From Thermoproteota archaeon (lineage in GTDB: Archaea > Korarchaeota > Korarchaeia > Korarchaeales > Korarchaeaceae), in assembly GCA_003661265.1 (NCBI GenBank), contig QMVU01000069.1, forward strand, positions 1 through 6,350: DNA of 6,350 nucleotides. Direction: 5' to 3'. The position numbers were made by a program, and so were the translations under genes. Shown here piece by piece: positions 1 through 5,448 of the stretch. A model generated the notes under the pieces. It was not told the origin of the DNA, searched no databases, and saw only the letters and a list, made by a program, of their open reading frames with translations. The number at the start of each line of letters is the position of its first letter. Position 1 is the stretch's first letter.

Positions 1-521
1 ACCTTGTCCTGAGCTTTGGAAGGATTCATAGACCCGAGGAGTTGTTGTCATCCCTTTCCATCCTGTGGAAGAGAAGGGAATTTACCTACCTTTGCCTAAC
101 TGGAAGTCCTGAACTTTATGTCTTGATGAAAGGGCTTGAGAAAAAACACCCATTTTTAAGGATAAGATTCGATCGTCCTTCCATCGACAAGCTTTACGAT
201 TACTTGAATGCAGCAAATGCCATATTGATGCATAGGGAAGAACCAAGACACATCACTGGAGAAAGAAGAACTCTCGCTATTTCAAGCGCGGCTTATCTCT
301 GTCTGGGGGCTCTAGTACCAATTGTTTGCTCTGATGTGGCTCTCTTCTCCACCTTTAAAGGGGAGGTTCTGAAGTACCGCAGCTTGGAGGAAATGACGGA
401 GTTGCTCGAATTGGTGCTTAATGGCAAAGTAGATGACCTTAAGGCCAGAGTTAGGAGGTTTGTTAGCGAAAGGTCGGCTGACAAGATTGCAAGAAAGCTC
501 CTTGAGATAGGCCTCGGTTAA
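1..521 (+). CDS. GT-B glycosyltransferase, C-terminal part (5' truncated)
   Basis: The frame is open to the left window edge (first full codon at 3), so only about 172 C-terminal residues are seen; the TTG at 42 is internal, not a start. The fragment begins with a beta-strand and turn reading LVLSFGRIHRPEELL, which resembles the opening of the nucleotide-sugar-binding domain of group 1 (GT4-like) glycosyltransferases. It continues with a CLTGSPE strand, then LGALVPIVCSD, which fits the family's 'A.GxPVV.SD' region, then EVLKYRSLEEMTELLELVL and a final helix. Such enzymes transfer sugars from activated donors to glycans, lipids or proteins on the cytoplasmic side. The acidic pair usual before the 'GxPVV' strand (EX7E) is not clear: after GERRTLAI the expected second Glu is Ser. 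The protein may therefore belong to a divergent subfamily or be inactive. The acceptor cannot be judged. Decayed genes follow after an 11-base gap. Confidence 0.7.
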   Translation, partial: LVLSFGRIHRPEELLSSLSILWKRREFTYLCLTGSPELYVLMKGLEKKHPFLRIRFDRPSIDKLYDYLNAANAILMHREEPRHITGERRTLAISSAAYLCLGALVPIVCSDVALFSTFKGEVLKYRSLEEMTELLELVLNGKVDDLKARVRRFVSERSADKIARKLLEIGLG

Positions 522-532
522 TTCTCTGCGGT

Positions 533-1019
533 TTGAGATCCCAAAGATTCCTCAGCAAGCTTTTTGGGAGTAAGAGCTTAAAACCTGGTCGACATAGTCT
601 TAAGGAATTCTCCTTTAATGAAAGGAGAGAGAAGGGTGTTGAAGGAGGAGTTGTGGTCAGGAGCTTCTTTAAAGGTATGCTCAAGGAGGTTGGGAGAAGC
701 TTTGCTTCCCTTTACTTCAATAGGTTCAGGAGCTTTGCAAGATGGCTTAATGGAGGGGAAATGCCCAAGGCCTGGGATCTCATAATAAAAGAGAGCAAGG
801 AGACATCTAAGGGACAAGATACTTCTCCAGAGGAGGTTAAGGCTCTAATAAAGGGATGTAGAAACACAAGGAGCAAGGCCATAATAGCCTTGTTGTATGA
901 ATCAGCCAAAGGGCTGGAGAGCTTTGCTCTCTGAGGATTAAAGATGTGGAGTTTACGGCTATGGATTAAGAATAAGGATAAGGGAGAAGACTGGAGATCA
1001 TTTAACTGCACTACTGTAG
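533..1019 (+). pseudogene. Tyrosine recombinase/integrase relic, two frameshifts, C-terminus lost
   Basis: The frame from TTG 533 gives 133 residues ending at TGA 932-934. The N-terminal part contains RFRSFARWLNGGEMPKAWDL, which resembles the core-binding domain of archaeal XerA/SSV-like tyrosine recombinases. Next comes SPEEVKALIKGCRNTRSKAI leading to ALLYES, the start of the catalytic domain. Homology then moves to the next frame (codons from 910: RAGELCSLRIKDVEF), which carries the first catalytic Arg motif and stops at 967. It then moves to the third frame (codons from 960: YGLRIRIREKTGDHLTALL), which contains the beta-hairpin Lys and stops at TAG 1017-1019. Each move fits loss of one base, near 905-909 and 955-959. 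The HxxR, H/W and catalytic Tyr motifs are absent, because similarity ends at an inverted repeat. An active recombinase is not possible. I infer a remnant of an integrated element. Confidence 0.8.
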
Positions 1020-1026
1020 TGCAGTT
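1004..1026. repeat. Perfect 23-nt inverted repeat at the pseudogene junction
   Basis: The arms AACTGCACTAC (1004-1014) and GTAGTGCAGTT (1016-1026) are exact reverse complements around a single T at 1015. The repeat spans the end of the recombinase relic and the end of the convergent membrane-protein relic; both reading frames stop inside it. As RNA it could form a 10-bp stem with a 3-nt loop on either strand. It could be a bidirectional terminator, a protein-binding site, or a scar from an element insertion or deletion. The sequence does not decide between these. Confidence 0.7.
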
Positions 1027-1440
1027 TTAACGCCTAGAAGGCCCAGGACTGTTGCTCCTTTTCCTAATGAGAGATAGAGTGCAAGCTGTGAAGCCGTTCA
1101 AAAGAAATCCAAATGGAGAGGTCACCGACGAAGGAAGGGTGGTCTTGAGTACGAAATCCATGTACTCAGCTTGTCCAATCATCTGGACATACTTCAACGA
1201 TTTTGTAGCAAAAATCCCCATCGCCAAGCCAGCTATCCCGCCAGCAAGAGCAAACACTAAAATGGAGGCTATAATCCCCTTGTACTCGGCGCTCCTCAAC
1301 GGAATAGAGGAAAATAAGAGATATTCCTACTGCAGGCGTGCTATCAGAATGTTCCTCCTGGCGTAGTACTCCATCTCTTGGACTATCTTAAGAGCGCACT
1401 GCTCTTCTCAGATGGCACCAGCTTGTGAACTATAGCAGAC
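1011..1440 (-). pseudogene. Decayed membrane-protein gene, possibly SpoIIM/DUF95-like
   Basis: The longest open piece (1299 down to 1027) reads LRSAEYKGIIASILVF, then ALAGGIAGLAMGIFA, a clear membrane segment. A polar stretch KSLKYVQMIGQAEYMDFVLK follows, then SPFGFLLNGFTACTLSLI, a second segment. After a one-base shift near 1059-1075 the chain continues as GKGATVLGLLGVKTALQ and stops at 1011-1013 inside the palindrome. Upstream, the same frame reads KIVQEMEYYARRNILIARLQ before an in-frame TAG at 1327-1329. A further piece, SAIVHKLVPSEKSSALL, lies in another frame above about 1400. At least one stop and two shifts make this a relic. The pattern of TM1, a polar segment, 'F..N...A' and TM2 recalls SpoIIM/DUF95 membrane proteins, but this assignment is weak. 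The plus-strand frame over the same bases has the Pro-rich, lysine-rich look of an antisense shadow. Confidence 0.5.
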
Positions 1441-1549
1441 TGATTAAAACTTTGATTTTCTGTGATAGTTTCTCAAATTTTTTGGAATTTTGAGTTATTT
1501 AGCTCTTGCTAATGAAAGAACAAGCTAGGTGAAGGGCCTTCCTTTTAAG

Positions 1550-1557
1550 TTATATAA
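1550..1557 (+). promoter_or_regulatory. Candidate archaeal TATA box (distal)
   Basis: TTATATAA is a self-complementary match to the archaeal TATA consensus, preceded by CTTTTAAG. Transcription from it would start near 1578-1582 and give a leader of about 50 nt before the ATPase. It is the best sequence match of the three boxes but not the best placed. Confidence 0.4.
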
Positions 1558-1599
1558 TGGTCGATGAAGGCGGCATTATATTTTGAAAAAGGGGCTGGC

Positions 1600-1614
1600 T
1601 AATAATTATTATAT
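1600..1614 (+). promoter_or_regulatory. Candidate proximal TATA box overlapping a 12-bp palindrome
   Basis: TAATAATTATTA (1600-1611) is a perfect palindrome running into ATTATTATAT (1605-1614). A TATA box centred near 1609 would place the start of transcription about 26 bases downstream, at the ATG at 1635, which predicts a leaderless ATPase mRNA. No good Shine-Dalgarno precedes 1635, which agrees. The palindrome could also be an operator, though AT-rich palindromes arise easily by chance. A third box-like ATTATATTT lies at 1575-1583. Confidence 0.4.
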
Positions 1615-1634
1615 GTGGGGAAAGTGTGGTAAGT

Positions 1635-3224
1635 ATGAGACTTCTACACTTGACATGGAAAGACAGGTCTAAGGCTGCTGGTGTGAAAAGAAAACCTGTG
1701 CCAGGCGAAGTTCTTTTAAGAGCAGAGAACATCGTTAAGGATTTCCCTGGCATTTGGGAGCACTTAATACTCGATCACGTGAACTTTGAGGTGAGAGCAG
1801 GGGAGATTCATGCTCTACTTGGAGAGAATGGTGCTGGGAAGACTGTTCTAGCAAACATTCTATCGGGATTTTACCTACCATCAGAGGGAAGGATTTACGT
1901 TAGAGGAGAGTTAGCTAAGATAACATGTCCTAAGGATGCTCTAGAACTTGGAATTGGAATGGTCCACCAAGAATTTACCTTGGCCCGACCATTTACTGTC
2001 GCCGAGAATGTGGCTTTAGGCCTTGAGACATCAGGTTTCTCGTATCCGATCTCAGAGGTTGAAGAGAAAATTAGGAAGTTATCCAAAAAATATGGGTTAG
2101 ATGTCGATCCAAAAGCAAAGATAGAAGATCTTTCGGTTGGAGAGCAGCAACGTGTAGAAATCTTGAAGGTCCTATTTTACGAACCAGACGTAATAATTCT
2201 TGATGAGCCAACTTCGGTTCTAACTCAAGAAGAAACTAAAATGCTTTTTTCGGCCCTAAGAACAATGGCTGACGAGGGACATGGAATTGTCTTCATAACC
2301 CACCGGATAAACGAAGTATTTGAAATTAGCGATAGAGTTACGGTAATGAGGCTAGGTAAAGTCATAGGCTCCAGAAAAACTTCCCAGACTACCAAGGAGG
2401 AATTAATTAGAATGATGATGGGTAAGGAAATAACTATCCCACGATTTTTGAGAGCAAGCAGGAATGAGCAGCGGAGAATAGCATTAGAAGTGAGAGATCT
2501 TCATGTAATCGGTGATAAGGAGAGATCTACTTTGAAGGGCATTTCTTTATCTCTACGCGAAGGAGAAATTTTGGGAATAGCTGGAATTGCAGGTAATGGT
2601 CAGAAAGAACTCCTTGAGGCCATAGTTGGATTGAGAAGAGTTACTAAAGGACAGGTAATCATCTTTGATAAGGATGTTACAAATTCTCCGCCCAGAGAAA
2701 TTTATGATTTAGGAGTTTCATATATCCCTGAGGATAGAAGAAGAGTCGGAATATCTGAGATGATGACAGTTGCTGAAAACATCATACTAAAGGATTATCG
2801 CAAGTATCCATTCTCCTCCAAAGGAATACTTAATCGAGCACTTATAACCAAGCATGTCAAGAAGTTAGTATCTGAGTTCAATATTCTTGTCCCTGACTTG
2901 TGGCTGACTGAGTCCAGGATTTTATCTGGAGGAAATATTCAAAGGCTCATTCTTGCTCGAGAGACCTGGTGGAAGCCGAAGCTAATTATTGCTGCCTATC
3001 CAACACACGGACTTGATGTTAAAGGAGTTAGTTTCACACACAAATTGTTTTTGAAACTAAAGTCTGAAGGGACTGCTATCCTTATGGTTTCTGAAGATCT
3101 TGAGGAGCTGAAGACCTTAAGTGATAGAATTGCGGTAATGTGCGAGGGAAAAATAGTAGGTATCCTTAGCCCAGAAACAAGCGTTGAGGAGATAGGTGCG
3201 CTAATGACGGGTTCTAAGGGATGA
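1635..3224 (+). CDS. BMP-type (nucleoside-family) ABC importer ATPase, double NBD, YufO/NupO-like
   Basis: This is a cytoplasmic ATPase of about 529 residues with two fused nucleotide-binding domains, the usual architecture and length for YufO/RbsA-type import ATPases. Numbered from ATG 1635, NBD1 has Walker A GENGAGKT (63-70), a Q-loop in GMVHQEFTLA (Gln 112), signature LSVGE (166-170), Walker B ILDEPTS (Glu 191) and an H-loop ITHR (His 223), so it appears catalytically complete. NBD2 starts near 285 and has the degenerate P-loop GIAGIAGNGQKEL (from 314), without Lys-Ser/Thr, as is normal for the family. It then has signature LSGGN (430-434) and LIIAAYPTHGLDV, where the family usually has AxQPTRGLD; Tyr 455 and His 458 replace Gln and Arg. 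GTG 1626 is an alternative start three codons upstream; ATG fits the leaderless promoter spacing better. Family homology begins only near LLRAENIVKDFPG. It should energise the permeases encoded convergently downstream. Confidence 0.93.
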   Translation: MRLLHLTWKDRSKAAGVKRKPVPGEVLLRAENIVKDFPGIWEHLILDHVNFEVRAGEIHALLGENGAGKTVLANILSGFYLPSEGRIYVRGELAKITCPKDALELGIGMVHQEFTLARPFTVAENVALGLETSGFSYPISEVEEKIRKLSKKYGLDVDPKAKIEDLSVGEQQRVEILKVLFYEPDVIILDEPTSVLTQEETKMLFSALRTMADEGHGIVFITHRINEVFEISDRVTVMRLGKVIGSRKTSQTTKEELIRMMMGKEITIPRFLRASRNEQRRIALEVRDLHVIGDKERSTLKGISLSLREGEILGIAGIAGNGQKELLEAIVGLRRVTKGQVIIFDKDVTNSPPREIYDLGVSYIPEDRRRVGISEMMTVAENIILKDYRKYPFSSKGILNRALITKHVKKLVSEFNILVPDLWLTESRILSGGNIQRLILARETWWKPKLIIAAYPTHGLDVKGVSFTHKLFLKLKSEGTAILMVSEDLEELKTLSDRIAVMCEGKIVGILSPETSVEEIGALMTGSKG

Positions 3225-3319
3225 CCAATTCTCCCCTTCATTGAGCATCATCTTTAGGGTGAATAATTATCTAATGCAAATTGGATAAAACCATTCTCAT
3301 GTGCTGGAGTCCAACGCTT

Positions 3320-4315
3320 CTATTCTCTTATATAAGGCCTCCCAAGCGCCTTTGGGAACCTCTTCTTACCGATGACGCTAGTAACTACGATTAACGTGAT
3401 AATATATGGAGTCATGTGTATGAAATACACAGGTACTATCTCTTTAATTCCAGGCGTAATTGATATCCAATAACCAAAACCCTCAGCAAATCCGAAAATT
3501 GTGGCTGCCAAGAAAGCCAATACCGGCTCTAGGCCGCCAAAGACAACACATGATAAAGCAATAAACCCTCTTCCTGCCGATACTTCCTTTACAAGAGAAC
3601 CAAACCAGCATAATGGTAAATATGCACCTCCCAAGCCGCACAAGGCTCCTCCCAACGTGCTCGTAAAAATCCTGAGCCTATCTACCCTTATACCAGCAAC
3701 ATCTACCGCTTCAGGCTTCTCTCCAGCAACCTTTATTCTTAGTCCATACAAAGTTTTGTCTAGAAAAAGCTGAGCTAGGATAGCGATTACTATGGCTACT
3801 ACTGTTAGAGGACTTATATAACCAAGAGGAGTAGCCATTCTGGGCAGCATAAGTTCCCTTGATAAAACATGAATCCCAGCTATGTGCCATAAGGCCATTA
3901 GAAGGTACGGTCCAAATCCGATAGCAAATAAATTTATGGCCAATCCGGCAATTACTTGATCAGCCATTCCATAAGTAGCTAGTATTCCCAAAAGGAATCC
4001 TATCGATGCTCCTGTAAGCATCCCGATCAGTAAGCCTGCTACTCCGTTTTCAAAGACCTCAGCACCATAGGTTCCCACTATAGCGCTTAATGTCAGAATT
4101 CCCTCGAGTCCAATGTTGATAACACCGGCTTTCTCATTGATGCATTCGCCAACGGCAACGAACGTGAGCAAAGTCGTGGAATATAGCCCAGCTTCTATGA
4201 GGCCAATTACCCTTAGACCAAACTTGTGCTGGAGGTACATTAACACGAGAACAAGCAAAAATACAGCTAATATGATTATTCTCCCCTTCTGGGCACTTAT
4301 TTTAATTCCTCTCAT
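3320..4315 (-). CDS. BMP-type ABC importer permease 2, YufQ/NupQ-like
   Basis: This is a 331-residue multi-spanning membrane permease, full length for the BPD_transp_2 family (the YufQ side of the heterodimer). The first membrane segment is at about 13-28. The family signature GVINIGLEGILTLSAIVGTY is at 64-83. The cytoplasmic coupling region, VAGEKPEAVDVAGIRVDRLR (196-215), is followed by GGALCGLGGAYLPL (222-235) and GRGFIALSCVVFGGLEP (249-264), all typical. The ATG overlaps the stop of the upstream permease in an ATGA arrangement, with a strong Shine-Dalgarno just before it, so the two subunits are translationally coupled. It should pair with the upstream permease to form the channel, with the convergent ATPase gene supplying the motor. 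It ends 95 bases from the ATPase stop. No lesion is seen. Confidence 0.93.
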   Translation of the reverse strand: MRGIKISAQKGRIIILAVFLLVLVLMYLQHKFGLRVIGLIEAGLYSTTLLTFVAVGECINEKAGVINIGLEGILTLSAIVGTYGAEVFENGVAGLLIGMLTGASIGFLLGILATYGMADQVIAGLAINLFAIGFGPYLLMALWHIAGIHVLSRELMLPRMATPLGYISPLTVVAIVIAILAQLFLDKTLYGLRIKVAGEKPEAVDVAGIRVDRLRIFTSTLGGALCGLGGAYLPLCWFGSLVKEVSAGRGFIALSCVVFGGLEPVLAFLAATIFGFAEGFGYWISITPGIKEIVPVYFIHMTPYIITLIVVTSVIGKKRFPKALGRPYIRE

Positions 4316-5394
4316 TTCAACCTCCTCTTAATAATGTTCATAAGCTCAGGTATAGCGATTATCATGATAATAATGCCTATGAGCGCTCTTGCAAGCTCAG
4401 AGTAAATCCCTACCCGACTTTCCATAAGTCTACTGCCATTTAGAAGCCCTCCGTAAAAGAACGCCGAGACTATGCACCCTATTGGATGATTTCTCCCCAT
4501 CAAGGCCACACTAATCCCGTCATACCCTACCATCAGAACATTTCCAAGGTTAGTGTAAAGACACCAGCCGGGTGGTCTACCTATAACTTGAATTGTACCA
4601 GCAAGACCAGCACCGAGTCCACTTAGGATAAAACTTATTAGAGTTACCTTCTTAGGGTCAACCCCGGCATACAAAGCTGCATCAGGATTTGTTCCAGCCA
4701 ACCTCAGCTCGAAACCAACAGCAGTATGCCAAAGGAGAAAGTAAATTAGAACACAGAAGGCTAAAGCAATGAATATCCCTGCTGTTAAAGTTGATCTTGG
4801 CGTTAAGCGTATGTATCGTGCTGAAGGCAGTGCAGAAATTGTTTTATGAGGTGTCTCGGGATCTGCAAGGAGATCTATTGCAATATAGATGGTTAAGTAA
4901 TATGCTATCCAATTGAGCATGATAGTGGATATTATCTCACTTACACCTTTCCAAATCTTAAGTATGGCTGCTGGAAGCGACCAAAGAGCACCAAGAAGCA
5001 TACCAAATACTGTAGCAGCAGCTATATGAATGACTGGTGGTAAATGAAATGTTCCAGCTATGTAAACTGCACCTATAGCTCCTAAGTAGGCCTGCCCCTC
5101 TAAACCCAAATTAAAGACGCCGGATCTAGCGCTTATCGTGAATGAGGCACCAGTTATTATAATGGGCATAGCATACGCTAGAGACTCGAGTATTTTAGAG
5201 AGATCACCAAATCCTCCGTTAAACAGGACGAAATATCCTAAGATTGGGTTATAGCCGAAGGCTGCCATGAATATGGAGCCAGCGAGGAGACCTACGGTTA
5301 TGGCAAAAAATGATTCTAAAAGAGGTTCAATACGTCTTGCTTCAATCACTTTCATATACCTAGCCAAGAGAACTGATGTACTATCCCTCAACAA
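4312..5394 (-). CDS. BMP-type ABC importer permease 1, YufP/NupP-like
   Basis: This is an inner-membrane channel subunit of up to 360 residues, typical for the YufP side. Numbered from TTG 5394, the first membrane segment is at about 29-47, followed by FGYNPILGYFVLFNGGFGD. The signature ARSGVFNLGLEGQAYLGAIG is at 89-108. The conserved KGVSEIISTIMLNWIAYYL is at 149-167. The coupling region GTNPDAALYAGVDPKKV (234-250) is followed by GLGAGLAGTIQVIG, and GYDGISVALMGRNHPIG is at 290-306. The start is uncertain. TTG 5394 has no Shine-Dalgarno, but a TATA-like T-rich stretch lies about 26 bases upstream. ATG 5355 begins MKVIEARRIEPLLESFF, which resembles usual family N-termini, and has a weak AGGT two bases before it. 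The gene follows the binding-protein gene by 54 bases and overlaps permease 2 by ATGA. Confidence 0.92.
   Translation of the reverse strand: MLRDSTSVLLARYMKVIEARRIEPLLESFFAITVGLLAGSIFMAAFGYNPILGYFVLFNGGFGDLSKILESLAYAMPIIITGASFTISARSGVFNLGLEGQAYLGAIGAVYIAGTFHLPPVIHIAAATVFGMLLGALWSLPAAILKIWKGVSEIISTIMLNWIAYYLTIYIAIDLLADPETPHKTISALPSARYIRLTPRSTLTAGIFIALAFCVLIYFLLWHTAVGFELRLAGTNPDAALYAGVDPKKVTLISFILSGLGAGLAGTIQVIGRPPGWCLYTNLGNVLMVGYDGISVALMGRNHPIGCIVSAFFYGGLLNGSRLMESRVGIYSELARALIGIIIMIIAIPELMNIIKRRLK
4319..4326 (-). promoter_or_regulatory. Strong Shine-Dalgarno for permease 2
   Basis: On the minus strand AGGAGGTT precedes ATG 4315 with a 3-nt gap (GAA) and lies inside the last codons of permease 1. 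It pairs well with the archaeal 16S 3' end (CACCUCC) and fixes the start of permease 2. Confidence 0.8.
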
Positions 5395-5408
5395 TTTAAG
5401 GGTTAGGC

Positions 5409-5428
5409 TTTATTGATTCAATAAAAAA
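5409..5428 (-). terminator. T6 tract with inverted repeat between binding protein and permease genes
   Basis: TTTATTGA (5409-5416) and TCAATAAA (5418-5425) are exact reverse complements around one base. On the minus strand, six T's (5423-5428) follow the binding-protein stop by about 20 bases, a T-rich signal of the type archaeal RNA polymerase uses for intrinsic termination. It could cause partial termination, giving more binding protein than permease, which is the usual stoichiometric need. The same stretch could also be an operator or a TATA element for the permeases. Confidence 0.4.
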
Positions 5429-5448
5429 GGAGGATGGTTGAGGAAAAT

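Larger units (their letters stand above)
1441..1625. other. AT-rich non-coding leader upstream of the ATPase gene
   Basis: No coding frame is convincing here. The stretch holds a T6 run (1478-1483) flanked by a weak 6-bp stem, CTCAAA (1472-1477) with TTTGAG (1489-1494), and then three TATA-like boxes approaching the ATPase start. Together with the decayed genes before it, about 1.1 kb before the ATPase carries no intact gene. Confidence 0.5.

Noticed and set aside
1052..1366. 104-residue plus-strand open frame
   Set aside because: It lies opposite the membrane-protein relic and has the proline- and lysine-rich composition expected from the complement of a hydrophobic gene; no ribosome site or family motif.
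1390..1406. Small hairpin (AAGAGC/GCTCTT, 5-nt loop) nested within CCATCT/AGATGG, possible structured RNA
   Set aside because: It falls inside the coding remnant of the minus-strand relic and the stems are short; chance pairing is the simpler reading.
533..1440. Possible novel defence or mobile system
   Set aside because: The pieces are explained as a broken tyrosine recombinase and a broken membrane protein; no intact partner genes, attachment repeats or tRNA target are visible in the window.
3225..3319. Inverted CCAATT (3225-3230) and AATTGG (3279-3284) between convergent genes as a terminator
   Set aside because: Only 6 bp, 48 bases apart, and no clear T-run on either strand; not supported beyond chance.
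3501..3773. 90-residue plus-strand frame
   Set aside because: Antisense to permease 2, with low-complexity Pro/Lys composition; a shadow.
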